Assembly (NCBI GenBank): GCA_963921425.1
Contig: OY992839.1
Coordinates: forward strand, 21,002,910-21,066,909
DNA length: 64,000 bases
Source of the DNA: Dryas octopetala
Lineage: Eukaryota; Streptophyta; Magnoliopsida; Rosales; Rosaceae
Direction of reading: 5' to 3'
Shown: positions 1 through 9,767 of the stretch, in pieces
How positions within the stretch are numbered: the first letter of the stretch is position 1
Layout of the letters: each line of letters opens with the position of its first letter
Notes under the pieces: model-generated
Told to the model about the DNA's origin: nothing
The model's database searches: none
What the model saw: the letters and a program-made list of their open reading frames with translations, nothing else
Position numbers and translations under genes: made by a program

Positions 1-1
1 C

Positions 2-1651
2 AAGGATATCCTGTTTTGCAATTACGCGCTGAGGTCGAAGCAGAGCGAGCTCGGATTCTACAACCTCCAGGCGTACTCGGGGCCACTCTTCGGTGGGAAT
101 CCCTCTTCCCAGAAGACATGGAAGAAAAGATACTTCTTTGTCTCTGGGGATTGGGAATTCGTCGATCCGAACAGAATGACCTCGGCTCGGGTTCCCAGAG
201 CCTTTAGGATCCCAGGTGGGCATTGGGAGTTTGGGGCCGATCCGAGGACAATTTGCTTATGTCTTGTAACAATTGCATTTTTCCTCTGTCTAACCCTTTT
301 TGGTTTCGCCTTTGCAGTCAGCTGGGGCAAGTACAAGCTCCGAGGCGAGCTTAAGGACCAGATCGCCGCGATCAGGGACTCACCGGCAGAGTACTTGTCA
401 ACCAAGTTCCTGCTCGGGGAGACTCAGATCCGATCGAGCGGGATCTCCTGGTTTGTGCCCAGGTGGAATCCTAGGGCCGAAAGGGGAATGGCGCCCACCG
501 AACTGGAGACTCGCCTTAGGAGGAGGGCGGCTCGGAGCGTCCAGAAGAAAGCAGCGGGGCGGCCCCCTGCCGAGCCGGTCCAGGCTCCTGCCCCAGCGGT
601 AGCCCAGCCTAGATCTCCTGCGCCGAGACCGGTTCGGCAAGCAGAGAAGAGGAAAGCTCCCCAGACCGAGGCTCCGGTGGAGAAGAGGGCTCGGGCCGAA
701 CCCGGCGGTTCTGGTGCCGGAGCATCTGGTTCGGCGCCCCTGAAGGCGGTGGAGGTAGACCCCGGCCTCGAGCCGTTCGTCACGGGCCTTAAGCGCGTGA
801 TGACCGCGAGGGTGCAGGAAGGGCTGTGGGCCGATCATGGCGAGCCGGGCTTCAGCCACCAGGCTCTGATCGCATCCCGCCAGGCCATGTTGGTAAGTCT
901 CTTTTACTTCGGATTTCGTCTATTCGCTCGGTTCGGATTAGTAACAGATATGTTTCTCTTGCAGCTCGCCATGAGGCAGTTCGAAGCTGCTAAGGCCGCC
1001 GTCGATGCCGAGGCGAAACTGGAGAGGTTTCGGGCACGAATCCTGGAGCTAAAAGAGAAGCTGGCCGAGGCCGAGCGGACGGTCAATGCCGAGCGCGAAC
1101 GGTCAGAGGGTCTGCAGTCCAGGCTGGCCAGGAAGGAGGAGGAGGTCGCTCGGCTCGGCAAAGAGCTTGCATCCTCGGAGCAAAACGTGGCTGACTTGAG
1201 GCACTATGTCGGCGATCTCCAGCGAGACGTCGAGGCTGCCGAACGGAGGGTCGAAAATGCCGAACTCCGACGTCGAGCTGAAGTGCCGAGCGCCCAGGCA
1301 CTGGCTGATGCCCATTTTGATGGGTATCAGGAGCTCTTGGAGGCGATCAAATCGAAGAGGCCGGACTGGGATGTCTCATTCCTTGGCGAGTCCGATGACG
1401 ATGAAGACACCCAGGGAAGTCAACAGGATGAGCTTCCTCCTTCCGATCGCCAAGTCCGCGCCGAAGTCGAGCCGACTCCGGAAGATCCTCCACTGCCTGC
1501 ACACGAGCCGAACCCGATTCCCACAGTCCCCGAATCCGATCCTAATGATGAGATGCAGATCGGCGGGGTTGAGGTGGTGCAGCTCGGCGAGGAGACGCCT
1601 GAGGAGTCTACCGAGCCGATCCAAGAGGGCCCTGCCGAGCGATCTGCATGA
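2..1651 (+). CDS. Antisense extra ORF of the Tat element (Transposase_28-like gypsy-associated protein)
   Basis: One frame is open from the window edge to a stop at 1651; its true start lies upstream. The first internal Met is at 176. The left part contains WKKRYFFVSGDWEF, typical of the plant 'putative gypsy-type transposon' family (Pfam Transposase_28, from memory). The middle is basic and Pro/Ala-rich (about 480-760). Positions 990-1300 encode a long Glu/Arg/Ala coiled coil and the tail is acidic. GT...AG pairs at about 216-317 and 893-964 look like introns, and both lengths divide by three, so the frame stays open either way. It lies on the strand opposite gag-pol, as in Grande-type Tat elements. 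Function is unknown. It may act as a structural or nucleic-acid-binding accessory protein, but that is inference. Confidence 0.75.
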   Translation, partial: KDILFCNYALRSKQSELGFYNLQAYSGPLFGGNPSSQKTWKKRYFFVSGDWEFVDPNRMTSARVPRAFRIPGGHWEFGADPRTICLCLVTIAFFLCLTLFGFAFAVSWGKYKLRGELKDQIAAIRDSPAEYLSTKFLLGETQIRSSGISWFVPRWNPRAERGMAPTELETRLRRRAARSVQKKAAGRPPAEPVQAPAPAVAQPRSPAPRPVRQAEKRKAPQTEAPVEKRARAEPGGSGAGASGSAPLKAVEVDPGLEPFVTGLKRVMTARVQEGLWADHGEPGFSHQALIASRQAMLVSLFYFGFRLFARFGLVTDMFLLQLAMRQFEAAKAAVDAEAKLERFRARILELKEKLAEAERTVNAERERSEGLQSRLARKEEEVARLGKELASSEQNVADLRHYVGDLQRDVEAAERRVENAELRRRAEVPSAQALADAHFDGYQELLEAIKSKRPDWDVSFLGESDDDEDTQGSQQDELPPSDRQVRAEVEPTPEDPPLPAHEPNPIPTVPESDPNDEMQIGGVEVVQLGEETPEESTEPIQEGPAERSA

Positions 1652-2209
1652 TAGCTGATTTTGTTTAACTCTTATGTTGTCTTGTTTTTGTTTTTTTGTT
1701 CCCGAGCCGAAGTGTGGCTCGGGTTTAATTGTTTTTGGAACAATTTGTATTTGGTTTTATGTTATTTATTTATCAGTATTTTCTTTATATGATACAAGTT
1801 GCTGTCAGTTCGGCTCGGAAATTAAGCTAAAAGACAAAACTAATAACACATGGACAAGAAAATGATAAAAGTGAAAGACATAATAAAAACCAAGGCATTT
1901 TGAGATCGGCTCGGCATGCCGATCGTAATGAAAATGAATGGTAATGGTAAATTAGAACTTGTCTTCGGATCAGCTTGATAAGCATAACCAAGATAAGTAA
2001 AAATTTAACAACCCTAGTGATCCCGAATGGGTTCGGCATACCCATTGAGATATTTAGGAATGCGGTTTTTTGAGAAAAATATTCAAACCTACTTTCAGAT
2101 CGGCTCGGCATGCACGATGAAAATTTTGGTTGGAGTGTATATTTTTCTTTTAGAAATATCCTGTTGAACGTTAGGACTGTAGGAAGTCACTTCGGCTCGG
2201 GCAGGGATT

Positions 2210-2493
2210 TTTATAGACCTGATAAGTCTGTAATATGTCGAGCATCGGGCCGGAAATGGCGCGCTAGCTCAACACATGAGTTTATAGACCTGATGAGTCT
2301 GTAATATGCCGAGCATCGGGCCGGAAATGGCGCGCCAGCTCGACACATGAGTTTATAGACCTGATGAGTCTGTAATATGCCGAGCATCGGGCCGGAAATG
2401 GCGCGCCAGCTCGACACATGAGTTTATAGATCTGATGAGTCTGTAATGCACCGAGCGTCGGGCCGAGAATGGCACTTCGGCTCGGCACATGGG
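2210..2493. repeat. 71-bp tandem array, four units, in the Tat element 3' untranslated part
   Basis: Units start at 2210, 2281, 2352 and 2423, each beginning TTTATAGA. The first three are nearly identical and the fourth is more diverged. A fifth truncated start follows at about 2494. Variable tandem arrays between pol and the 3' LTR are known in Tat/Ogre elements and can seed satellite repeats. Confidence 0.95.
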
Positions 2494-2669
2494 TTTACTA
2501 TTTTTTCGAAGGAAACACTTAGATTTTTCCTCTTTGTTGGAAGTGTATAGGAGTAGAGTCCCCAGTGTTTGCTTCGAAAAATAAGAAGAAAAATGAGTAG
2601 AAATGTGTTCATCTTTTCATTGATTGGAATGGGTGTTAGGTCGGACAGTCCCCGATCCTAACTACATTT

Positions 2670-5600
2670 TTACTGGTAATAAGTCTTCAAGTGTTCAGCG
2701 TTCCAGCTATGCTTGAGTGGCTTACCAGCCAGAGTGGCCAAGTTGTAAGTGCCAGGCTTGACTATGCCTGTGATTCTGTATGGTCCGGTCCAGTTCGGAT
2801 CGAATGAGCTCTCCTTGACAGCGAGGGGATTCTTTTTCATGACGAGGCTGCCCAATCCGAAGCTCCTGGGTCTGACCCTCTGGTTGTAGTATTTGGCTAC
2901 CCTCTTTTGGTAAGCGGCTCGGCAGAGATTGGCGTTGGTTCGCCTCTCCTCGATTATGTCCAGGCCGAGCCGAAGACCGGTGTCATTGGTCTCGGGTTTG
3001 TACGTGCCGGTCCGGAATGAAGGAGTCCCCATTTCGACCGGGACGACGGCGTCAGTTCCGAATGCCAATGCATAGGGTGTTTCCTTCGTCGAGTTGCGAT
3101 AGGAAGTTCGGTAAGACCAAAGCACCTCTGGCAAGAGTTCAGGCCAATTCCCCTTAGCATTATCCAGTTTAGTCTTGAGGGTCTTCTTGATGATCTTGTT
3201 GATGGCCTCGACCTGTCCGTTCGACTGCGGATGGTAAGGCGCGGTGAAGCGCAAGTTGATGTTCAGACGTGAACAAAAACTCCTGAACTTCTTGCAGTCG
3301 AACTGTTTGCCATTGTCCGCAATGATGGTGTGCGGCATGCCGAACCGGCAAATGATGTTCTTCCAGACGAAGGTCTCCATCCGTTCGGCTGTGGTTGTGG
3401 CCAGGGGCTCGGCCTCGGCCCACTTGGTGAAGTAGTCGACTGCTACCACAGCCATGGTGACTTGCTCTTTCGCCTTCGGCATTGGGCCGATCAGATCGAG
3501 TCCCCACTGCGCGAACGGCCAGGGACTGGATATGGAGGTCAGCAACTGGGGAGGTTGATGGGGGACTGCGGCAAATTGCTGGCATTTGATACAAGCGCGA
3601 GAGAGATGATCCGCGTCTTTGTTCAGCGTCGGCCAGAAGTAGCCCTGCCGGATCGTCTTGTAGGCGAGGGCTCTTCCTCCAGAGTGGTTTCCGCATATCC
3701 CCTCGTGGATTTCTTTCAGTACATCCTGACCTTCCTGGGGAGTGACACACCGCAAGTAAGGCAGGGAGAAACTCCTCTTGTAGAGCTGACCACCGATCAT
3801 GCTGAACCGAGCCGACCTTGTTTTGATGAGGCGTGCCTTGTCCCTCTCTGGGGAAAGGATTCCGGAGACCAAGTAGGTGATGATCGGCGTCATCCAGTTC
3901 GGCTCGGCCTCGGTCTGTATGACAGTGACCTCGTTTTCGGTGGTGCTAGGTCTGTCCAGGATTTCAATTGGAACGTGCCTAGCGGATTCGGTGTCCGTGG
4001 CCGAAGCCAGACGTGCCAAGGCATCGGCTCTGCAGTTCTCTGCCCTCGGGATTTGGGATATTCTGTATTCGTGGAAGTTCCCAAGTAGCAGACGAGTCTT
4101 CTCGAGGTAAGCAGTCATGCTAGGCTCTCGAGTCTCGTACTCTCCCAAGATCTGATTGACGATTAGCTGGGAGTCGCTGAAGATGTTTAGTTTGGTCGCG
4201 CCGAGCTCCTTTGCCAATCTGAGCCCGGCGATGAGTGCCTCATACTCTGCTTCATTGTTGGATGCTTGAAATCTGAAGCGAAGAGCATACTCCATCACAA
4301 CTTGTTCTGGGGAGATCAGAACAAGCCCGGCTCCGCTTCCCATGGCGTTGGAAGATCCGTCCACATAGAGGGTCCAGGTGAGGAGGTCAACCTGGCCGCG
4401 TTCGCCGATTGTGTTCGGATCGGCTGCCGTTGGCATAGCGTCGGTGCGCGGTGGATCTTCCGTCGGGGTGGTCGACTCACAGATGAAGTCCGACATGGCC
4501 TGACCTTTGATGGCTGTCCTGGGACGGTAGATGATGTCAAACTCGCCGAGCTCGATTGACCACTTGATGAGCCGACCCGAAGTTTCTGGTTTTGCCAGGA
4601 TTTGTCTGAGCGGCTGGTCCGTCAAGACAACGATGGAATGAGCCTGGAAGTAGGGCCTCAATTTCCGAGCCGAGCTAACCAGGGCGAGAGCCATCTTCTC
4701 GAATTTTGGATACCTGGTCTCGGCATCGGCGAGGGCTCGGCTCGTATAGAAGACGGGGTGTTGTACACCGCCGATCTCTCTCACTAGAACTGAGCTAAGA
4801 GCTGAGTCAGAGACAGAGAGGTAGAGGAAAAGTTCTTCACCTTCCTCTGGTTTGGATAAGATGGGAGGTTCCCCCATGTGCCTTTTCAGATCTTGAAAGG
4901 CCTGCTCGCATTGGGGGGTCCATTCTATGCTCTTCCCTGCTCCCCTTAAGGCTTTGAAGAAAGGGAGGCACCGGTCGGTGGATTTTGAGATGAACCGGTT
5001 CAGGGCGGCGACTCTTCCAGTCAGACTCTGGATTTCCTTGCGTGTCCTTGGGGACTTCATGTTGATCAAGGCTTGGATTTTCTCTGGGTTGGCCTCAATC
5101 CCCCGTTGGCTGACCAGGTAGCCAAGGAACTTGCCGGACCGAACCCCAAAGACACATTTGGCTGGGTTCAGCCGCATCTGATATTCTTTTAGGACTCCGA
5201 ACATGTCTGAGAGGTCCCTGACGTGATCATCCGCCTTGATGCTTTTGACCAGCATGTCATCCACGTAAACCTCTACGGATTTGCCTATGGAAGATCTGAA
5301 CATGTGGTTGACCAGCCTTTGGTAGGTGGCTCCGGCATTCTTGAGGCCGAAGGGCATGACCTTGTAACAGTACATGCCACGATCCGTTATGAAAGATGTG
5401 CCTTCCTGGTCGGACTTGTGCATCAGGATCTGGTTGTATCCAGAGTATGCGTCCATGAAGCTGAGGAGCTGATGTCCTGCTGTTGCATCGACGAGCTGAT
5501 CTATTCTGGGCAAGGGAAAGCTATCCTTGGGACAGGCCCTGTTCAGATCGGTGAAGTCCACGCACATCCTCCACTTCCCGTTGCTCTTCTTCACCATGAC

Positions 5601-8600
5601 CACGTTGGCAAGCCAGTCGGGATAATTGACCTCCCGGATGAACCCGTTGTTTTGCAACTTGGTTACCTCTTCAGCCATGGCGGCGTATCGGACCGGATCG
5701 TATGACCTCCTCTTCTGACGGACCGGTTTGCATCCCGGGTCGGTGTTCAGCCTGTGGGTGATCACGTCAGACGATATGCCTGGCATGTCATCGTAAGACC
5801 AGGCGAACATTTCCGCATTGGCACGGAGGAAGTCAATGATGGCAGAACGTTGTTCGGGGCTGATCTGAGTCCCCACTCGGACGAGCCGATCCGGTGTCTC
5901 GTCAGAGATCGGCACTTCCTCCCACACCTCGGCGGGAAGGGGTCGAGAATCTGAGCTCGGCTCGGAAGCGAAGTCGAATGTCTCCGCCCTCGGCCACCTG
6001 CCCGAATCAGCGATGGAGTCGAGTTCCTGTGAGTTCGGCAGCTGACCCTTCTGCTTGATCGAAGCGGCGTAGCAAGACCGAGCCGAGCACTGGTCTCCCT
6101 GAATGACGATGCAGTCGTCGCCCACCGGACATTTGATGAGGAGGTTGGCGTAATGGACGATGCAGTCAAGGTCGACCAGAGCCGGTCTGCCCAGAATGAT
6201 GTTGTAGGCCGACGGCCGCTTGACGACAATGAAGTACGTCATGCAGGTCTTCTTGATCGGTCCCTTCCCGAGCGAAAGGGGAAGGTAGATGTGTCCGAGG
6301 GGCTGAACCACTTCTCCCCCGAACCCGACCAAGGCAGGTGTATCGGTCTCCAGCTTATCCTCGCCGATGCCCATCTGCGCGAACGCAGAGTGGTAGAGGA
6401 TATTGACTGAGCTCCCTCCATCGACGAAGGAGCGCGCGATGGTTGTCCCGGCCACCTCAGCCACTATGACGACCGGATCATAGTGGGGGCAGATGATCTC
6501 GTTTGCCTCGTTCGGCTCAAAGGTGACCGGTGCCCAGTCCTTCCGCTGTCTTTTGGAAGTGCTGGGCTGACCTGCCTGGATCGACAGGGACTCGTGAGCT
6601 TGAGCCGCCTGTCGGACATACTCCTTCTGGGATCGGTTCGAGCTCCCCACGAAGGTTGGTCCCTCCCCGATCGATCCGATGGCAGCATCTTGGACGTCGA
6701 TGGTATTGGTGGGCTTCTTCGGCGCGGCCTTGGGTACCCTAGGCCCACCGGCCAGGAATTGATTGATCTTACCCGCCCGGGCAAGAGTTTCAATCCCGTC
6801 GCGGAGAGCGTAGCAATCGCCCGTGACGTGGCCGTGATTGGAGTGGTATTTGCAGAAGACGCCCTCCCTGATTTTGTCTGGGGGTGGTCCCTTGATCTCC
6901 CTTGCAACTGGGAGTTGGTCTTTGACCTTGGAGTAGATTGCCTCCAGACCGGCGTTGAGGGGAGTGTACTCCGTGTACTGGACAAATTTGGGTCCCTTGC
7001 CTAGAAGTTGGCGCGGCTCCTCGGTCCTGGTCTTCTTGGATTGGACCTGGGGTTTGGGAGGTGCAACCTCTCCCTCCTTTCTCTTGGTCGAGGTCGGCCT
7101 GGGATTCAGGGCCTCCACCTGAGCATCCCACTCCTCAGCTCGTGCCCACTTAGTGGCTTCGGCAGAAAGCTCATCGTAAGTGGAGGGAGGATTCCTCATT
7201 AGGTGGGAGCGGAGTCCCCCGGCGTGCAGACCTTGCATGAGGGCATTCTTAGCCGACCTATCGTCGCAATCGTCGCACTTCGTATATTCGATGTTGAAGC
7301 GGATCAGATAGGCCTTGAGGCTCTCCCCTTCCTGCTGCTTAATGAGCGACATATCGTTCAAGTTGTAGAGTCGTTCGGATACAACCCGATATCTCGCCAG
7401 GAAGGCCCTCCGGAGGTCGGAGAAGGAGTCGATGGAGTTCGGTTGGAGGGTTCGGAACCAACCCCGAGCCGAGCCCTTCAAGGTCGAAGGGAAGATTCTG
7501 CACTTCGTGGCTTCAGATGCCTGGCGGGCCTCCATGGCGTATCTGAAGCTGTCAAGATGGTCGTAGGGGTCCTTGGTCCCGTCATACTGATCCATCTTGG
7601 GGGGCTTGGTGTCGCGGGAGACCTCAGCATCCATGATTCTGCTGGTGTACGGGAGGGGGAGTTCCTCTCCGTGGTCGGCCCTACCAGTGTATCCCCTGGA
7701 GATTTCGACATGGCCGAGCCGGTCGTGGACGCTTCGGATTTGGTCCTGGACCAAAGTCCGAACAAGATTTTCCACATTGGGCGGGGTCGGCTCGGCCACG
7801 TTTTCCCCTGAGCACTCGGCCTGGTTGCCGAGTCTCTCACTCACCGGCTGACGAGTGAGCCTCTCGCTCGCCGGTTGTCGATCCGACATGATCATGGTAG
7901 ATCCCAGTCGGTCGCTCACTGATCGTCTCCCCGAGTGCGCTCCTGATGGGGAAGGATCCTGGCTGGTGATAGGGCCGAGTCTATTCCGAATCGGGCCCCT
8001 GGTTTCGGCCGAGCCGGTTGGACTGTTGGCCCCCAATCTGGTTCGGACCGGCGGTCGCTGGTTTGCATTCGGATCGACCCGGTCTCCTCCCGAATTCCCG
8101 GGGAGACGTTTTCCGAAAGCCGCCTGCTTTTGCCGAAGGAGACGGTGGGCGTTTAGGCATTCGGCTTGTTCGGCCGGGGGCATGTCCTCGAAGCCCGGGA
8201 AGACGTAATCAGAGTCCTGCCGGTCGGTCTGGTCGTTCGGCTCGGCAGGAATGCTTTGCCGAGAAGGAGACGGTGAAAGGACCTCCAGCTCGGTTCGGGT
8301 CCGGCGCGATCGGAAACCCGATCCCCCACTGTTCTCGAGCTGAGCACGATGGCGTGCAAGTTCCCCGGCCAGCTCGGCTTGTTTTGCGAGCAGCTCATTA
8401 TTCTGCTTCAGGAGTGCATTTTCAGCGGCCAGGTGTCGCTGACTCTCCTTAAGGAGTTTGTGAGCAGCTCGGATTTTTGAGGGACCTTTGGACTTTGATG
8501 TCCTGGGGAGTTGTGCTCCCCTCGTCTTCTCAGGCGTCTCAGGCTGATGTTGTTCATTATTCTGAGATGCTCCTGAGGAAGAGCTGCTGTCCCGATAGAC

Positions 8601-8657
8601 GGTAGCCATGATGACTTGTTTGAAGGAAGAGCTTAGCGCTTGCAGTGATGAGCACAA
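2670..8657 (-). CDS. Gag-pol polyprotein of the Tat-lineage Ty3/gypsy element
   Basis: A single 1995-codon frame. Domains in order: a Glu/Gln-rich N-terminus with short repeats ending in RLG; retrotransposon Gag at about residues 340-510; a CxxH-type motif near 620; an aspartic protease with VDGGSS near 745; reverse transcriptase at about 980-1230 with YVDD near 1132; a retroviral-type RNase H at about 1290-1380; a second archaeal-type RNase H starting at YVDGSS near 1432; and integrase from about 1640, with an HHCC finger around CGNHSGG, catalytic Asp near 1719 and 1780 (DNGKQF) and Glu near 1816. It supplies particle formation, cDNA synthesis and integration. No breaks were seen. The ATG at 8657 lies 16 bases inside the primer site and is the natural start. 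Confidence 0.95.
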   Translation of the reverse strand: MCSSLQALSSSFKQVIMATVYRDSSSSSGASQNNEQHQPETPEKTRGAQLPRTSKSKGPSKIRAAHKLLKESQRHLAAENALLKQNNELLAKQAELAGELARHRAQLENSGGSGFRSRRTRTELEVLSPSPSRQSIPAEPNDQTDRQDSDYVFPGFEDMPPAEQAECLNAHRLLRQKQAAFGKRLPGNSGGDRVDPNANQRPPVRTRLGANSPTGSAETRGPIRNRLGPITSQDPSPSGAHSGRRSVSDRLGSTMIMSDRQPASERLTRQPVSERLGNQAECSGENVAEPTPPNVENLVRTLVQDQIRSVHDRLGHVEISRGYTGRADHGEELPLPYTSRIMDAEVSRDTKPPKMDQYDGTKDPYDHLDSFRYAMEARQASEATKCRIFPSTLKGSARGWFRTLQPNSIDSFSDLRRAFLARYRVVSERLYNLNDMSLIKQQEGESLKAYLIRFNIEYTKCDDCDDRSAKNALMQGLHAGGLRSHLMRNPPSTYDELSAEATKWARAEEWDAQVEALNPRPTSTKRKEGEVAPPKPQVQSKKTRTEEPRQLLGKGPKFVQYTEYTPLNAGLEAIYSKVKDQLPVAREIKGPPPDKIREGVFCKYHSNHGHVTGDCYALRDGIETLARAGKINQFLAGGPRVPKAAPKKPTNTIDVQDAAIGSIGEGPTFVGSSNRSQKEYVRQAAQAHESLSIQAGQPSTSKRQRKDWAPVTFEPNEANEIICPHYDPVVIVAEVAGTTIARSFVDGGSSVNILYHSAFAQMGIGEDKLETDTPALVGFGGEVVQPLGHIYLPLSLGKGPIKKTCMTYFIVVKRPSAYNIILGRPALVDLDCIVHYANLLIKCPVGDDCIVIQGDQCSARSCYAASIKQKGQLPNSQELDSIADSGRWPRAETFDFASEPSSDSRPLPAEVWEEVPISDETPDRLVRVGTQISPEQRSAIIDFLRANAEMFAWSYDDMPGISSDVITHRLNTDPGCKPVRQKRRSYDPVRYAAMAEEVTKLQNNGFIREVNYPDWLANVVMVKKSNGKWRMCVDFTDLNRACPKDSFPLPRIDQLVDATAGHQLLSFMDAYSGYNQILMHKSDQEGTSFITDRGMYCYKVMPFGLKNAGATYQRLVNHMFRSSIGKSVEVYVDDMLVKSIKADDHVRDLSDMFGVLKEYQMRLNPAKCVFGVRSGKFLGYLVSQRGIEANPEKIQALINMKSPRTRKEIQSLTGRVAALNRFISKSTDRCLPFFKALRGAGKSIEWTPQCEQAFQDLKRHMGEPPILSKPEEGEELFLYLSVSDSALSSVLVREIGGVQHPVFYTSRALADAETRYPKFEKMALALVSSARKLRPYFQAHSIVVLTDQPLRQILAKPETSGRLIKWSIELGEFDIIYRPRTAIKGQAMSDFICESTTPTEDPPRTDAMPTAADPNTIGERGQVDLLTWTLYVDGSSNAMGSGAGLVLISPEQVVMEYALRFRFQASNNEAEYEALIAGLRLAKELGATKLNIFSDSQLIVNQILGEYETREPSMTAYLEKTRLLLGNFHEYRISQIPRAENCRADALARLASATDTESARHVPIEILDRPSTTENEVTVIQTEAEPNWMTPIITYLVSGILSPERDKARLIKTRSARFSMIGGQLYKRSFSLPYLRCVTPQEGQDVLKEIHEGICGNHSGGRALAYKTIRQGYFWPTLNKDADHLSRACIKCQQFAAVPHQPPQLLTSISSPWPFAQWGLDLIGPMPKAKEQVTMAVVAVDYFTKWAEAEPLATTTAERMETFVWKNIICRFGMPHTIIADNGKQFDCKKFRSFCSRLNINLRFTAPYHPQSNGQVEAINKIIKKTLKTKLDNAKGNWPELLPEVLWSYRTSYRNSTKETPYALAFGTDAVVPVEMGTPSFRTGTYKPETNDTGLRLGLDIIEERRTNANLCRAAYQKRVAKYYNQRVRPRSFGLGSLVMKKNPLAVKESSFDPNWTGPYRITGIVKPGTYNLATLAGKPLKHSWNAEHLKTYYQ

Positions 8658-8672
8658 CGGCTGAAGTCGATC

Positions 8673-8690
8673 TTCCCACAGACGGCGCCA
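8673..8690 (-). promoter_or_regulatory. Primer-binding site of the Tat element
   Basis: On the minus strand it reads TGGCGCCGTCTGTGGGAA, three bases inside the LTR end. Its first eight bases match the usual plant gypsy tRNA primer site and the rest is characteristic of Tat elements. It fixes the inner border of the LTR. Confidence 0.85.
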
Positions 8691-8693
8691 ATC

Positions 8694-9767
8694 TGTTGAT
8701 GCAAATTCTCGTAAGGTAGATGCAACAACTTAGATAAGCTGATCTGGATGATCAGGTGCTTTGCTGGATGATGAAGTGGATGCTGATTGAGATCTTCCTG
8801 TAGACAAAAACAAGATCAAAGGAGATGGACCGGTGTGGTACCAGCCAAACACACTCCGATGATGAAATCAGTGGTGGTGTTTGATGGTGGGTGAGGAAGA
8901 ACAAAGGAAGAACTTGGGAGAATGGGAAGAACAAGGCAAATGTTCTGGGTTATTCTCAGCAAGTTGGGTAGGCTCTCTTTGTAGAAGGGAATGCAAGTGT
9001 TTTGCGTGTATGTAGGTAGATTGCTAGATGCCTCATTTTGTGCATATGTGGTGTCTTATATAGGAAAAGGAAGACTTAATGAATAAGTTACCTGCATGTG
9101 GATGAATGGTTGCCAGAGATCCACGCACCTGGCCAGACCTAGCTGCATGCTCAGCTGCTTACTTCCCCAGCATTTAATGTTGCATTGAATGCTTCATTAA
9201 ATGCAAGGTTGGGAGGTTCAGGCAAACTGCTCCAACATTCATGAATGCAGGCCTGATATTCTATCTGTCAGAAGAATGTGTCAGGTGCATTTAAGTGTGG
9301 CGGTTCATCCTGGTGTAACCTTCCCGGGAATGGCGGCGGAGAGCCGAGCCGAGATGATACGAACACATGTTCTTACGCGGAGATACGAAGTCCATGTGTG
9401 GTCGGATCGGACATGGGATTCCAGGCCGAGCCGGTCCCATAGATTGGGGGTCTTTCAGAGCCCTAACTGGTCGACGCCAGAACTCGAAAGGAGACCATCT
9501 CCTGTGCCGAGCCGAGCCGAACCGGAATGATCGTGGGAAGATGGACACTCGATTCCTTGGAAGATCATCGGTTCGGCTCGGACCGAACATGGAGGGCCCG
9601 GCACGGAGACCGGTCCGAGCTGGCAAAGGGAGTGCTGATGTGGAGGTCAAAGTTTGACCACTGAGAGTCAACTCCGAGGTAGGTGTTGACCAGCCACGTG
9701 CCGAACCGTGATTGCTTGTTTGGGTTGGTGTGGGTTTTCCCACAAACAAGTCCAAAACAGAAAAACA
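8694..9767 (-). mobile_element. 5' LTR of the Tat element
   Basis: On the minus strand it opens TGTTTTTCTG at about 9767 and closes ATCAACA at 8694, directly before the primer site. A TATA-like CCTATATAAG lies near 9055 on the minus strand. The right border is set by the TG...CA rule only, since the partner LTR is outside the window. The sequence beyond it belongs to a different element. Confidence 0.75.

Larger units (their letters stand above)
1..9767 (-). mobile_element. Ty3/gypsy LTR retrotransposon, Tat lineage, left end outside window
   Basis: Read on the minus strand the element runs 5' LTR (9767 to 8694), primer-binding site, gag-pol (8657 to 2670), a non-coding stretch with a 71-bp tandem array, then an antisense open frame that crosses the left edge. 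The 3' LTR is not in the window. The Tat call rests on two RNase H regions after the reverse transcriptase, the primer site TGGCGCCGTCTGTGGGAA, and an extra frame between pol and the 3' LTR, all known for this lineage. Gag-pol has no visible breaks, so the copy looks young and coding-complete in the part seen. It cannot be dated because only one LTR is visible. Confidence 0.9.

Noticed and set aside
3330-4088. 252-codon plus-strand frame and many others inside 2670-8657
   Set aside because: Shadow frames of the GC-rich gag-pol polyprotein, with no independent features.
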